Assembly: GCF_946479415.1 (NCBI RefSeq)
Contig: NZ_CAMLFY010000022.1
Span: 1 to 46,737, forward strand
Reading direction: 5' to 3'
DNA from: an uncultured Shinella sp.
GTDB lineage: Bacteria; Pseudomonadota; Alphaproteobacteria; Rhizobiales; Rhizobiaceae
DNA: 46,737 nucleotides
Below are positions 1 through 9,453 of this stretch, piece by piece. A program made the position numbers and the translations under genes. The notes under the pieces are model-generated. The model was not told the DNA's origin. It saw only the letters and a list, made by a program, of their open reading frames with translations, and did not search any database. How positions within the stretch are numbered: position 1 is the stretch's first letter; the number at the start of each line of letters is the position of its first letter.

Positions 1-825
1 CTTCAGCGCGCGCAGCACTTTCAGCTTCTCGTCGCGCACGGCTTCCGCGTCCATCGAGGAGGGAACCTCCATGGCGACGAGGCAGAGCAGCTGGAGAATG
101 TGGTTCTGCACCATATCGCGCAGCGCACCGGCCTTGTCATAGTAGCCGGCGCGGCTTTCGAGGCCGACGGATTCGGCCACCGTGATCTGCACATGGTCGA
201 TATGTGCGGAGTTCCACAGCGGCTCGTAAAGCGCATTGGCAAAGCGCAGCGCCATCAGGTTCTGCACCGTCTCCTTGCCGAGATAGTGGTCGATGCGGAA
301 GATCTGCTCTTCCCGGAACACCTTGCCGATCGTGTTGTTCAGCTCGTTGGCGGAAGCGAGGTCGCGGCCGATCGGCTTTTCCACGACGATGCGGGTCTGT
401 TTGGTGATCAGCTTGTGATCGCGGATCTTTTCCGAGATGTCGCCGAAGATCGCAGGAGCCACGGCGAGATAGAAAGCGCGCACACGCTCCTTGCCCTCGT
501 CGAGCAGGTCTTTCAGCTTGTCCCAGCCGGCGTCGGATTTGGCATCGACAGCGACATAGAACAGGCGGTCGCAGAAAGCCTGGACCTGTTCTTCCTGAAA
601 TTCGCCGGGCTTCAGATGCTCCTTCAGCGCATCCACGGCAAACTTGCGGTATTCCGCATCGGTGAAGGCCGTACGCGACGCGCCGATGATGCGTGTCGGG
701 TCGGAGAGCTGGCCGTCGAGCTGCCGGTGGTAGAGGGCCGGAAGGAGCTTGCGCTCCGCAAGGTCACCGGTTCCGCCGAAGACGACATAGTCGAAGGGTT
801 CAACAGGAATGATCTGGCTGCTCAT
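1..825 (-). CDS. zwf: Glucose-6-phosphate 1-dehydrogenase, 3' end outside window
   Basis: Reading the minus strand from the ATG at 825 gives 275 uninterrupted codons that run off the window edge, so the C-terminal part is missing. The protein starts MSSQIIPVEPFDYVVFGGTG. It carries the NADP-binding GGTGDLA motif (about residues 17-23), EKPIGRD (about 147-153) and the active-site RIDHYLGKE, with the catalytic His near residue 180; these are diagnostic of Zwf. It oxidises glucose-6-phosphate to 6-phosphogluconolactone in the cytoplasm, feeding the Entner-Doudoroff and pentose phosphate routes. In rhizobia zwf normally heads a zwf-pgl-edd operon, which would lie beyond the left edge (known for the group, not seen here). 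The 96 bases upstream contain an AT-rich stretch (TAGATTATAAC on the minus strand) that could hold the promoter. Confidence 0.97.
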   Translation of the reverse strand, partial: MSSQIIPVEPFDYVVFGGTGDLAERKLLPALYHRQLDGQLSDPTRIIGASRTAFTDAEYRKFAVDALKEHLKPGEFQEEQVQAFCDRLFYVAVDAKSDAGWDKLKDLLDEGKERVRAFYLAVAPAIFGDISEKIRDHKLITKQTRIVVEKPIGRDLASANELNNTIGKVFREEQIFRIDHYLGKETVQNLMALRFANALYEPLWNSAHIDHVQITVAESVGLESRAGYYDKAGALRDMVQNHILQLLCLVAMEVPSSMDAEAVRDEKLKVLRALK

Positions 826-921
826 CGGATATCTCGATCTCGTTCTGTTGCCGGGTGTTATAATCTAATCGATTTAAAAACGCCAGCGTGCAACGCAACA
901 AAATCGGTGTTTCCGAACAGA

Positions 922-2205
922 TCAGAGCTTGTCGCGTAGCGCGTACCACGTCATGGCGAGGAACAGAAGCGGCGAACGGAACCTTGGACCACCGGGGAAG
1001 GCCGGGATTTTCAGGGCCTTCAGCTGGTCGAGTTCGTTGGAGCCGCCCGTCACCTCCTCGGCGTAAAGCTTGCCACAATAGTTTGACAGCATGACGCCAT
1101 GGCCGGAATAGCCGCCGATCGTCGTGATGCCGGGCATGACTTCGCGCACATAGGGCTTGCGCGGCATGGTGATACCGACCGAACCGCCCCAGGCATGGGT
1201 GAGTTCGATACTCTTCAGTTCCGGATAGACTTCTTCGATTTGCCGGCGGATCGGCGGCGTCATGTCGTCGAGATTTTCCGAATAGGCCTCGCGGCCGCCG
1301 AACAGCAGGCGCCCGTCGCGGGTCTTGCGGAAATAGCGCACGACGAATCGCGTATCGGCAATCGCTTCACCGCCGGGAATGATCGACGGGAACTTGTCGA
1401 GCGGCACGGTCGCGCCGATGAAGGAGCGGATCGGCATGACATGCGATGCCGTCTTCGGCTCGAGATTGCCGATATGGGCGTTGCAGCAGATCAGCGCCTT
1501 GTCGGCGCGGATCGTACCCTTCGCGGTGGTGATGACAGCCTTGCCGCCTGCCCGCTCGATCTTCAGGGCAGGGGTCTTTTCATGCAGGCTGGCGCCGGCC
1601 GCCTGTGCCGCGCGGGCGACGCCGACCAGCAGTTTCATCGGGTGGATATGGCCGGTGCCGACATCGCGCATGCCGAAGAAGAAGCGTTTGGAGCCGACGC
1701 GCTGTTCGGTTTCCGCTCGGTCCATATAACTCAGGTGCTTGTAGCCGAAGCGGGTCGCGGCGATCTCGATATGATCGCGGAATTCCTTCTCGTAGCTTAC
1801 CTTGTGGCTGACATTGAGCTGGCCGGGCACGTAGTCGATCTCAAGGTTCTGCGCGGCGGCGAAGTCGTGGATATGCTGCTTGGCATTTTCCGCGAGGTCG
1901 AACAGCGCCTTGGCACGCTCGAAGCCCAATTCGGCCTCAAGCGTCTCCGCATCGGAGCGCTGACCGGTGCCGAGCTGGCCGCCATTGCGGCCCGACGCAC
2001 CGTCGCCGAAACGATGCGCCTCGATGAGCGTGACGCGCACGCCCTTCTTGGCAAGATTGTAGGCGGCCTGCAGGCCGGTGAAACCACCGCCGACGATCGC
2101 GACATCGGTCTCGACGGAGCCGTCGAGCGGGGCATATTCGGGACGGTCGCCGACGCTGGCCTCATACCAGGAGACGCCGGGGGAAATCGGGCTTTGCCAG
2201 GGCAT
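922..2205 (-). CDS. puuB: FAD-dependent oxidoreductase, gamma-glutamylputrescine oxidase-like
   Basis: The product is a D-amino-acid-oxidase-fold (DAO family) flavoprotein of about 427 residues. A Rossmann FAD motif (VAIVGGGFTG) lies near the N-terminus, followed by GDGASGRNGGQ, which is typical of PuuB/OrdL-type oxidases; the C-terminal GGYSGHGV is the second FAD contact. PuuB oxidises gamma-glutamylputrescine to the aldehyde, releasing H2O2 and ammonia. The puuA-like synthetase lies immediately upstream on the same strand with a gap of about 90 bases, and a polyamine importer lies 10 kb away, both supporting this role. The start is uncertain: ATG at 2205 (MPWQSPISPG) or GTG at 2214, neither with a strong Shine-Dalgarno. 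Related oxidases act on other amines, so the substrate is inferred from context. Confidence 0.85.
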   Translation of the reverse strand: MPWQSPISPGVSWYEASVGDRPEYAPLDGSVETDVAIVGGGFTGLQAAYNLAKKGVRVTLIEAHRFGDGASGRNGGQLGTGQRSDAETLEAELGFERAKALFDLAENAKQHIHDFAAAQNLEIDYVPGQLNVSHKVSYEKEFRDHIEIAATRFGYKHLSYMDRAETEQRVGSKRFFFGMRDVGTGHIHPMKLLVGVARAAQAAGASLHEKTPALKIERAGGKAVITTAKGTIRADKALICCNAHIGNLEPKTASHVMPIRSFIGATVPLDKFPSIIPGGEAIADTRFVVRYFRKTRDGRLLFGGREAYSENLDDMTPPIRRQIEEVYPELKSIELTHAWGGSVGITMPRKPYVREVMPGITTIGGYSGHGVMLSNYCGKLYAEEVTGGSNELDQLKALKIPAFPGGPRFRSPLLFLAMTWYALRDKL

Positions 2206-2302
2206 AGCGCACACTCATTCGGTCAAGAGGGTGCGGCGGCGCGCCGGGGGCCGGCCGCTTCTCAGGGACTGATCGTTTCAGCGGCCCGGACCGCGTGATT
2301 GC

Positions 2303-3742
2303 TCAGACGTTGAGCAGCAGGAACTCGCGCTCCCAGGGGCTGATCACCTGCATGAAGGTCTCGAACTCGCCGCGCTTGACGCCGGCATAGAGCCCGATGA
2401 ACTCCGCGCTCAGAACCTCCGCCAGGGCCGGATCCGACTCCAGCAACGAGACGGCTTCGAGAAGGCCGCGCGGCAGGTCGATCGACCCTTCGTTGGCGGT
2501 ATCTTCCGTCGGCGGGCTCGGCTCGACCTGGTTCATGATGCCGAGCAGGCCGCAGCCGAGCGAGGCCGCAAGCGCCAGGTACGGATTGGCATCCGATCCC
2601 GGCAGGCGGTTCTCGACGCGCCGCGCCGCAGCATCCGAAACCGGGATGCGGAAGGCCGTCGTGCGGTTGTCGTAACCCCAGGCATTGTTGACCGGTGCCG
2701 ACATTTCCGGTGTCAGACGACGGTAGGAGTTCACATAGGGCGCCATCATGACGAGCGTCTTCGGCACATAGGCCTGCATGCCGCCGATGAAGTGGAAGAA
2801 CTCCTTCGAGGGCGATCCATCAGGGTTGGAGAAGACGTTCTTGCCCGTCTCTATCTCCACCACCGACTGGTGGATGTGCATGGCCGATCCCGCCTGGCCC
2901 TGCATGGGCTTGGCCATGAAGGTGGCGTAGATGCCGTGCTTCAGCGCGGCCTCGCGGATCGTGCGCTTGAAGAGGAACACCTGGTCGGCGAGTTCAACCG
3001 GGTCGCCGTGGCGCAAGTTGATCTCGAGCTGTGCGGGACCTTCCTCGTGGATCAGGGTATCGATCTCGAGCCCCTGCTTTTCCGAGAAGTGGTAGATGTC
3101 GTCGATCAGTTCGTCGAACTCGTTGATCCCTGCGATGGAATAGCCCTGGCCGCCCTGGATGGCGCGGCCGGACCGGCCCTTCGGCGGATGCAGCGGATAG
3201 TCCGGGTCCTCGTTCATGGCAACGAGATAGAACTCGATCTCAGGCGCGACGACCGGCTTCCAGCCGCGGTCGCGATACATCTTCACGACGTTCTTCAGCA
3301 CGTTGCGCGGTGTATAGGGCACGCTTTCGCCCGTCGAGCCGACGATGTCGCAGATGACCTGCGCGGTCGGATCGCTCTCCCACGGCACGACGGAAAGCGT
3401 GGAAAGATCCGGCAGCAGCTTGAGATCGCTGTCGCGCGGCTCATAGCGGAAATTGCCGGTTTCTTCCGGGTAGTCGCCCGAAATCGTGTGGCGATAGAGG
3501 GCGGAAGGCAGCGCCAGCGACGTGTTCGAGGTGAATTTCGAAGAGGGCATCATCTTCCCGCGCGGGACGCCTGCAAGATCAGGCGTGATGCATTCGATAT
3601 CCTCGATACCGCGGGCCCGAAGCCAGTCTGCGGCGTCCTTCCAGGTCTTTACCCCTCGTGGCACGCTGATGGAGGGAGGTACTTTTCCAGAGCGTACGGC
3701 TTTCTCGATGGTAGGGGTAACGACTTTCTTTTTGGACGGCAT
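2303..3742 (-). CDS. puuA: Glutamine synthetase family, gamma-glutamylputrescine synthetase-like
   Basis: A 479-residue glutamine-synthetase fold protein. It has the ATP-binding GSAMHIHQS motif (GxxxHxH type), the glutamate-binding RRLTPEMSAP-like region, NRTTAFRIP and RVENRLPGSDANPYLALA, plus the short N-terminal beta-Grasp domain. Length and motifs fit the PuuA/GlnA3-type branch rather than assimilatory GlnA. PuuA ligates glutamate to putrescine using ATP, the first step of the Puu catabolic route, and the puuB-like oxidase follows on the same strand. No puuC or puuD homologue is visible nearby, so the pathway would have to be completed elsewhere. Other amines, such as ethanolamine-type substrates, remain possible. 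Confidence 0.87.
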   Translation of the reverse strand: MPSKKKVVTPTIEKAVRSGKVPPSISVPRGVKTWKDAADWLRARGIEDIECITPDLAGVPRGKMMPSSKFTSNTSLALPSALYRHTISGDYPEETGNFRYEPRDSDLKLLPDLSTLSVVPWESDPTAQVICDIVGSTGESVPYTPRNVLKNVVKMYRDRGWKPVVAPEIEFYLVAMNEDPDYPLHPPKGRSGRAIQGGQGYSIAGINEFDELIDDIYHFSEKQGLEIDTLIHEEGPAQLEINLRHGDPVELADQVFLFKRTIREAALKHGIYATFMAKPMQGQAGSAMHIHQSVVEIETGKNVFSNPDGSPSKEFFHFIGGMQAYVPKTLVMMAPYVNSYRRLTPEMSAPVNNAWGYDNRTTAFRIPVSDAAARRVENRLPGSDANPYLALAASLGCGLLGIMNQVEPSPPTEDTANEGSIDLPRGLLEAVSLLESDPALAEVLSAEFIGLYAGVKRGEFETFMQVISPWEREFLLLNV

Positions 3743-3850
3743 GACACACCGGGTTTGTTGACGATGGCGCCATCATAACCACAGAATAAACCTTGGCTAG
3801 CTCCCCCCAGGGGGTAGAAAACGCGATTTCTGCGGTATTTTCTGTTTTTT

Positions 3851-5092
3851 ATGTCCCGATTGACTTTCTCGCGCGATAGCAGAAAGGAGAGGCAAACGGG
3901 GATTTTTGACGTGGCAGAACGGCGGGACGTCGTCATTATCGGGGCCGGTGCGGCAGGCATGATGTGCGCCATCGAGGCGGGCAGGCGGGGTCGCCGCGTG
4001 CTGGTGCTCGACCATGCCAAGGCGCCGGGCGAGAAGATCCGCATCTCCGGCGGCGGACGCTGCAACTTCACCAATATCCATGCCGGACCGAAAAACTTCC
4101 TGTCGGCCAATCCGCACTTCGCCAAATCGGCGCTCGCCCGCTACACGCCGCGCGATTTCCTCGATCTCGTCGAGCGCCACCGCATCGCGTGGCATGAAAA
4201 GACGCTGGGTCAGTTGTTCTGCGACAATTCGGCGAAGGACATCATCGCCATGCTGCTGTCCGAGATGAAGGTGGCGGGTGCGGAACTGCGGCTTTCGACT
4301 GTCATCACCGATATCGCGCATGACGGCCATTCCTTCCGCGTCGCCACGGAGCACGGCCTCATCGAGACGGCCTCGCTGGTGATCGCCACCGGCGGCAAGT
4401 CGATCCCGAAAATGGGCGCGACGGGGTTTGCCTATCGCGTCGCCGAGCAGTTCGGCCTGGCCGTTACGGAAACCCGCGCCGGTCTCGTGCCGCTGATGCT
4501 CGATCCGGCGACGCTTGCCGCGCATGAAGGCCTGCCCGGCGTCGCCGTTGATGTCATCGCGCGCCACGGCAAGATGGAATTTGCGGAAGCCGCCCTCTTC
4601 ACCCATCGCGGCCTCAGCGGCCCCTCCATCCTGCAGATCTCTTCCTATTGGCGTGAAGGCGAGGAGATCTCGCTTCACATCCGCCCGGATCTCGACTTTG
4701 CCGCCATCATTGCCGCGGCCCGCAAGCAGAACGGTCGGCAGGCGGTGCAGACGGTGCTGGCCGATCATATCCCCAAGAAGCTGGCGCAGCTTCTCGTCAG
4801 CGAAATCGGCATCGACGGGACGCTTGCCGAGCAATCGGGAAAACGCATCGAAGCGCTCGTGCAGAAGCTGCGTGACTGGCGTTTCCGCCCGCCGGGTTCG
4901 GAAGGCTATCGCACGGCGGAAGTCACGCTCGGCGGCATCCATACGGCCGCGCTCGATTCCCGCAGCATGGCGGCGAAGGCCGTGCCTGGGCTCTATTTCG
5001 TGGGCGAGGCGGTGGATGTGACCGGTTGGCTCGGCGGCTATAATTTTCAATGGGCCTGGGCGTCCGGCCATGCGGCCGGCCTGGATGCCTGA
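3851..5092 (+). CDS. NAD(P)/FAD-dependent oxidoreductase, HI0933/BaiN family
   Basis: The product opens with the dinucleotide motif VVIIGAGAAGMMCAIEAG and continues with GEKIRISGGGRCNFTN, the signature of the HI0933-like flavoprotein family. The C-terminal block GLYFVGEAVDVTGWLGGYNF binds FAD. The family is widespread and poorly defined; some members are flavin reductases acting on unsaturated substrates (BaiN), but no substrate can be assigned here. The start is uncertain: ATG at 3851 lacks a clear ribosome site, while GTG at 3911 (V-AERRDVV), 20-odd bases after AAGGAG, begins close to the Rossmann strand and may be the real one. It is divergent from puuA and stands alone. Confidence 0.9.
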   Translation: MSRLTFSRDSRKERQTGIFDVAERRDVVIIGAGAAGMMCAIEAGRRGRRVLVLDHAKAPGEKIRISGGGRCNFTNIHAGPKNFLSANPHFAKSALARYTPRDFLDLVERHRIAWHEKTLGQLFCDNSAKDIIAMLLSEMKVAGAELRLSTVITDIAHDGHSFRVATEHGLIETASLVIATGGKSIPKMGATGFAYRVAEQFGLAVTETRAGLVPLMLDPATLAAHEGLPGVAVDVIARHGKMEFAEAALFTHRGLSGPSILQISSYWREGEEISLHIRPDLDFAAIIAAARKQNGRQAVQTVLADHIPKKLAQLLVSEIGIDGTLAEQSGKRIEALVQKLRDWRFRPPGSEGYRTAEVTLGGIHTAALDSRSMAAKAVPGLYFVGEAVDVTGWLGGYNFQWAWASGHAAGLDA

Positions 5093-5255
5093 ACCCACGG
5101 CGCAGGAATAGCGATACGGTCTTTACCGCCCGTTAAGACCTCGCGTCGGATGCTGCTCGAATGTCGGCGTTTCCCGCCTTCGGGAAACAACATGATGTAG
5201 GCCGGCTGGCCGGATCATCCGGGTTACCTGTTATCGCGTAACGGAGTATCGCCGC

Positions 5256-5393
5256 ATGCCTGAAAGACATCGCCCCGCTCGTGCTGTCGCCATTGCCGCT
5301 GCTGAAGAAAGCCGCCGCCGCCTCGTTTCCATCGGGATCAACTGCGCGCTTGCCGCCCTTCTCGTCGCAGTGCTCGCCATAGCCGCGCTCTGA
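5256..5393 (+). CDS. Small predicted single-pass membrane protein, 45 aa
   Basis: An ATG at 5256, nine bases after ACGGAG (5241-5246), opens a 45-codon frame ending in TGA at 5391. The first half is basic and charged (RHRPARA, EESRRR). The second half, from about residue 25, is an uninterrupted Ala/Leu/Val/Ile stretch long enough for one membrane helix, with the C-terminus ending in it. The layout (positive N-terminus, C-terminal helix) predicts an N-in small membrane peptide. I do not recognise a family. It sits between the flavoprotein and the chemoreceptor, preceded by a GTTTCCC/GGGAAAC stem at 5169-5188. Ribosome site and composition support it; conservation is untested. Confidence 0.5.
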   Translation: MPERHRPARAVAIAAAEESRRRLVSIGINCALAALLVAVLAIAAL

Positions 5394-5634
5394 CGTTTCC
5401 CGCACCGTCACAAATCGGTTTAAATTGGTGATGGAATTTTAAAGATTGCCGCCGATTATCTCGCGATAGGGTTCCGGAAGCCGCGTCCGATTGTGGATGC
5501 ATGCGGCATGCAATGACTGCTCCCCCGGATACGCGGCACTGCGGCCGCATGAAGTCGGTAATCCGGCGTCCGAATCCTGGGGAGGCCTTAACCAAGGGCA
5601 GGGGTGGAGCACGCCGACAACGGATGTTCCGCTG
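5394..5634 (+). promoter_or_regulatory. Leader region of the chemoreceptor gene, no recognised motif
   Basis: These 241 bases precede the chosen start of the chemoreceptor gene. The first part (about 5410-5460) is AT-rich and may contain the promoter; the remainder is GC-rich with short complementary stretches. I could not match it to a known riboswitch class. The frame stays open upstream to a codon at 5491, but that extension has no transmembrane or receptor-like character, so it is treated as leader. Confidence 0.3.
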
Positions 5635-8157
5635 ATGTTTATTGATCGCATTCTTGCACGATTCAAGATCCAGACGAAGGTTCTGGTCTTCATCCTGCCG
5701 TTCGTGCTCTCGATCTGTGCCGTGGGCTTTACCGGGCTTTACGCCTCCGGTCTTTTGCAAGGCCGCATGGAAATTTCCAACAGCGTCCTCCAGTCGCTGA
5801 GCGGCTTCAAGGACGTTTATGCCGGTATGAACCGGTTCCTTCAGAACACCAGCGAAGAGACCCGTGACGCGGTCAACGAGCGGCTGAAGGCCCAGGTGGC
5901 CCTGCTGCGCCAGACGATGGACGGCCTGACGCCCGACGTCGATGCCTCCAAGCTCCTGGACGCCCAGAAGCAGACCAAAGATATCGAAGCGCGCATGGAT
6001 GGGCTGTGGCTGCTCTATGTGAACGAGAACAAGCTGCACGAGAAGATGACCAAGAACCTGGGCACTCTCTCCAGCGAGCAGGTCAAGATCCTCGACGAGG
6101 CGACGAAGCTGCAGCGCACCGTGCGGCAGAACGAGAATGCCGCAAAGAGCATGCTCCGCGAGGCCGAGCGCCTGACGGCGGCCAGCAAGTTCTTCGGTGA
6201 TCTCCTCTCCGAATTCAGCCGCGGTGCGACGCCTGACGACAAGATGAAGGTCATCAAGGAACGTTTTCCCTTCATTTCGAAGAGCGAGCGTTCCATCTTC
6301 GCGATCCTGCCGAAGAACCAGAAGGTCGTCTCCATCACCATTCGCAATACGATCGAAGAACTGGCGGGTTTCCTGTCGTCGTCGGATCCGGCTGACGTTA
6401 CCGTGCCGGAAATCGCACGCCGCGTGAACCGTTTCCGTCAGGTCACTATCCAGCTTCAGGGGGCTGCTGCCGAAAAAATGCGTGAAGCGACCCGCATCTT
6501 CGGCGAACTCGACGAGCCGATCATCAAGTCCGAGGCGGTTCTCGCCTCCACGCGCAAGCTGGTGACGTCGATCGACGATATCGAACTGGCGGCCGTGCGC
6601 TTCCTCGGCCAGACATCCGATGAAAACCGCGTGAAGCTGCTCGGCAATCTCTCCATGCTGCACATCGACATGAAGGGCCTGCGCGGCACCGCAAGCGGCC
6701 TGCCGTTCTTCGACACGGTCGATGAAACGCTGACGCCGGTGCTGGAGCGGATCGAGGCTGACAGCGATTCCCTCGTGAAGATCAGCACGCAGCGAAACGC
6801 AGACTTCGATGCCGCCGGCCAGTCCATCGATTCCATCTGGAACCTGCTCAGCCAGTTTGCCGAGGAACAGAAGACCAGCGCCGGCACGGAACGCGAAAAG
6901 GCCAACCAGGTTTCGGTCCTTGCGACCGTCGTGGGTGCCGCTATCGCCGTGCTTGCCGGTATTGCTCTGGTCTTGACGCTGAAAGGTCCGATCGGCCAGA
7001 TCACCGGCGCCATGCGCCGCCTGGCCGATGGTTTCCTCGATACCGGCATATCAGGCGAAGGCCGCGCCGACGAAATCGGCGACATGGCTCGCGCGCTCGG
7101 TGTGTTCAAGGAAAACGCCCTGTCGAAGATCCGCGTGGAAGCCGAAAGCGAGCAGCAGCGTGCCGAGGCGGATGCCGAGCGCACCCGCAACGATGCGGAA
7201 AAGCAGGCCCTCGACCGGCAGATCGACTTTGCCGTGAACGCGCTTGCCGCCGGCCTCGGCCGTCTCGCCCAGGGCGACCTGTCGCGCCAGATCGATACGC
7301 CGTTTACCGGCCGTCTCGAACAGCTGCGCCAGGACTTCAACGTCTCGCTCGAACGTCTCCAGGATACGCTCGGCCAGATCCGCAACAACGCGATGTCGAT
7401 CCAGCGCAGCGGCTCCGACATGCTGCAATCGGCCGATGCGCTCTCCAAGCGCACCGAAGCGCAGGCCTCTTCGCTGGAAGAGACCGCGGCTGCCGTCGAG
7501 CAGATCACGGTAACGGTTCGCTCCTCCGCCGAGCGGGCGCATGAGGCCAATGTCGTCGTCGGCGCCACCAAGCGCAGCGCCGACAGTTCAGCCTCCGTCG
7601 TCAACAACGCGATTGCCGCCATGGGCCGCATCGAGGGCGCCTCGCGCCAGATCGAGCAGATCATCGAGGTCATCGACGACATCGCCTTCCAGACGAACCT
7701 GCTGGCGCTGAATGCCGGTATCGAAGCGGCACGGGCCGGCGAGGCCGGCAAGGGCTTTGCCGTCGTGGCGCAGGAAGTGCGCGAGCTTGCCCAGCGTTCG
7801 GCCAGTGCTGCCCGCGAGATCAAGGGTCTGATCGAAAAATCGACGAGCGAGGTCAGCGCCGGTTCGCATCTCGTGCAGGAGACGGGCTCCGTGCTCGCCT
7901 CGATCAGCCAGCAGATCGTCACCGTCAGCCAGCATGTGGACATGATGGCGACGGCGAGCCGCGACCAGGCGGCCGCTCTTCAAGAGGTCAACGGTTCCGT
8001 CAACCAGATGGACCAGATGACGCAGCAGAACGCCTCGATGGTGGATCTCACGACCACCGCCAGCCGAAAGCTCGCCGGCGATGCCGACACGCTGATGATG
8101 CTGGTCGAGCAGTTCCGCCTCGAGGCGGACGAACACGCGGTCTACCGCGCAGCCTGA
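5635..8157 (+). CDS. Methyl-accepting chemotaxis protein with large periplasmic domain
   Basis: An 840-residue chemoreceptor when started at the ATG at 5635 ([17 protein letters not shown]). Residues about 12-34 form TM1. A long, mostly helical periplasmic sensor of about 390 residues follows; its length and helical character resemble the helical bimodular (HBM) class. TM2 lies at about 425-448, then a HAMP domain and a second HAMP-like helical segment (about 520-580). The cytoplasmic hairpin has the highly conserved tip [20 protein letters not shown] near residue 683. It should signal through CheA/CheW to the flagellar motor. No CheR-docking pentapeptide is seen at the C-terminus (ends VYRAA). 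The ligand is unknown. A strong terminator follows at 8185-8208. Confidence 0.95.
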   Translation: MFIDRILARFKIQTKVLVFILPFVLSICAVGFTGLYASGLLQGRMEISNSVLQSLSGFKDVYAGMNRFLQNTSEETRDAVNERLKAQVALLRQTMDGLTPDVDASKLLDAQKQTKDIEARMDGLWLLYVNENKLHEKMTKNLGTLSSEQVKILDEATKLQRTVRQNENAAKSMLREAERLTAASKFFGDLLSEFSRGATPDDKMKVIKERFPFISKSERSIFAILPKNQKVVSITIRNTIEELAGFLSSSDPADVTVPEIARRVNRFRQVTIQLQGAAAEKMREATRIFGELDEPIIKSEAVLASTRKLVTSIDDIELAAVRFLGQTSDENRVKLLGNLSMLHIDMKGLRGTASGLPFFDTVDETLTPVLERIEADSDSLVKISTQRNADFDAAGQSIDSIWNLLSQFAEEQKTSAGTEREKANQVSVLATVVGAAIAVLAGIALVLTLKGPIGQITGAMRRLADGFLDTGISGEGRADEIGDMARALGVFKENALSKIRVEAESEQQRAEADAERTRNDAEKQALDRQIDFAVNALAAGLGRLAQGDLSRQIDTPFTGRLEQLRQDFNVSLERLQDTLGQIRNNAMSIQRSGSDMLQSADALSKRTEAQASSLEETAAAVEQITVTVRSSAERAHEANVVVGATKRSADSSASVVNNAIAAMGRIEGASRQIEQIIEVIDDIAFQTNLLALNAGIEAARAGEAGKGFAVVAQEVRELAQRSASAAREIKGLIEKSTSEVSAGSHLVQETGSVLASISQQIVTVSQHVDMMATASRDQAAALQEVNGSVNQMDQMTQQNASMVDLTTTASRKLAGDADTLMMLVEQFRLEADEHAVYRAA

Positions 8158-8184
8158 CCGGACGGTTTCGAAGAAATGGAGAAA

Positions 8185-8208
8185 GGCCCGGCATTGCCGG
8201 GCCTTTTT
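8185..8208. terminator. Intrinsic terminator after the chemoreceptor gene
   Basis: A stem GGCCCGG/CCGGGCC (8185-8203, loop CATTG) is followed by TTTTT at 8204-8208. It serves the plus-strand chemoreceptor gene. The minus-strand reading also has an A/T-rich flank, and the stop codon of the convergent 48-aa gene (8208-8210) abuts the T tract, so the hairpin lies directly behind both genes. Confidence 0.85.
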
Positions 8209-8354
8209 CATCTGGCAAGTCCGAAGGCCTTCGCGATGCGGCGGAGCCGGGCGCGGATTGGGTGCTCCTCGATCAGGTGATCGAATTCGTGTTTGCGGCG
8301 GGCGTCGTTTTTGGCTAGCTCGAAGAGCATGACGAGGCCGAACATGTCGTGCAT
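8208..8354 (-). CDS. Small basic hypothetical protein, 48 aa
   Basis: The minus strand has an ATG at 8354 preceded by AAGGAG (in the 8361-8366 region) at good spacing, and 48 codons to TGA at 8208. The peptide begins MHDMFGLVMLFELAKNDARR, followed by an acidic/His segment and an Arg-rich C-terminal helix (RARLRRIAKAFGLAR). I see no transmembrane segment. Its size and basic amphipathic tail recall the small Arg-rich proteins (DUF1127-like) common in Rhizobiales, but I cannot assign the family. The ribosome site, convergent terminator and intact frame make it a credible gene. It is divergent from the LysR gene. Confidence 0.6.
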   Translation of the reverse strand: MHDMFGLVMLFELAKNDARRKHEFDHLIEEHPIRARLRRIAKAFGLAR

Positions 8355-8528
8355 GGCTGTCTCCTTCATAGAGGCAACAGGAAGCCGTGGCGCGTGAGCG
8401 CGCGAAGACTGCCGTCGGGGGAGGATTGGCGCCGGGAAGGATTGGCCCCGGGCGCCTTGTTTACGGTTTGAATCTATCCTTCAAAATCGCATTCAAGAAC
8501 GTCGAATTCCGTGTTATGTTTTTCATCG

Positions 8529-9401
8529 ATGAAAGACATGTCCTGGGAATCCTACCGCATCTTCCTTGATGTCGCCCGGCAGGGCGGGTTGACGGGCGCC
8601 GCGCAGGCGACCGGCCTCAGCCCCGCCACCGTGGGGCGACGGGTGTTGCAGCTGGAAGAGGCGACGGGACGGGCGCTTTTCCTGCGCAGCCAGACCGGCT
8701 ACCGGCTGACCGCTGAAGGGCAGGCGTTGTATGAACGGCTTCTCGGCATGGAGGCGATTGCCCGCGGCGTCGAAAGCTGGCGGCAGGAAGGGCAGGGCAC
8801 GAGTACGGTGCGCGTCATGGCCGGCACCTGGGTCACATGGCTCATCTGCGAAAACATGTCCGCCATCTGCACCGGCAAGGATCCCTTCCGTCTTGATCTC
8901 TCCGTGTCGGAGCGCCGCGCGACGCTGACGCATCGCGAGGTGGATGTCGGCCTGCGCGCCGTCGAGCCGACCGAGCCGGCCCTGATCAGCCGTCCGTCGG
9001 GCGATGTCGCCTATGCCGCCTATCGGCGCAAGAATGCCGGTGATGCGCTGGCCGACCGCTGGCTGGCCGTTTCGGAGGACGATGCGGTCTCGGCCTATCT
9101 GCGTTGGCCGCATGAGCGAGTGAGACATTCCATCGCCGTCATCGTCAGCCGCCCGCGCTCGTTGCTCGATCTGGCGCGATCCGGCGCGGGGCAGGCGGTG
9201 CTGCCCTGTTTCGTCGGCGATCTCGACCCGGATCTGGAGCGTGCGGGTGAGGAAATCCGCGAACTGCGGCATCACCAGTGGATCGTCGCCAACAGCGAGG
9301 ACCGGCATCGCCGCGACATCCGCACCGTCTCCGACCGGCTGTTCCGGCTCCTGAAGAGCCATGGCGATCTCTTCGCCGGCAAACGGCCGAGCCGGACATA
9401 A
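8529..9401 (+). CDS. LysR-family transcriptional regulator
   Basis: About 290 residues. The N-terminal winged helix-turn-helix is MSWESYRIFLDVARQGGLTG followed by the LysR-type recognition segment SPATVGRRVLQLEEATG. The effector-binding half is shorter and more divergent than usual. Start choice: ATG at 8529 (MKDMSW) or ATG at 8538 (MSWESY); the open frame reaches further upstream without LysR character. It is divergent from the 48-aa gene, and the intervening DNA contains repeated GAAT/ATTC half-sites around 8470-8505 that could be an autoregulatory site. A target cannot be named. A bidirectional terminator follows immediately. Confidence 0.88.
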   Translation: MKDMSWESYRIFLDVARQGGLTGAAQATGLSPATVGRRVLQLEEATGRALFLRSQTGYRLTAEGQALYERLLGMEAIARGVESWRQEGQGTSTVRVMAGTWVTWLICENMSAICTGKDPFRLDLSVSERRATLTHREVDVGLRAVEPTEPALISRPSGDVAYAAYRRKNAGDALADRWLAVSEDDAVSAYLRWPHERVRHSIAVIVSRPRSLLDLARSGAGQAVLPCFVGDLDPDLERAGEEIRELRHHQWIVANSEDRHRRDIRTVSDRLFRLLKSHGDLFAGKRPSRT

Positions 9402-9434
9402 AAATCCCCGGCGCAGGGAACGCCGGGGATTTTC
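9401..9434. terminator. Bidirectional intrinsic terminator
   Basis: The sequence is a stem AAAATCCCCGGCG/CGCCGGGGATTTT with a short loop CAGGGAA. A-runs on one side and T-runs on the other mean it can stop both the plus-strand LysR gene and the minus-strand aceA/small-protein transcript converging from the right. Confidence 0.88.
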
Positions 9435-9453
9435 TTTGACTGGATGGTGCCTG

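Noticed and set aside
5169..5188. GTTTCCC/GGGAAAC hairpin as terminator of the flavoprotein gene
   Set aside because: The stem is real but no T tract follows, so it was not listed as a terminator.
5491..5634. Extended N-terminus for the chemoreceptor from 5491
   Set aside because: The 48 extra residues have no membrane or signal character and would place TM1 unusually deep; the start at 5635 gives the standard receptor layout.
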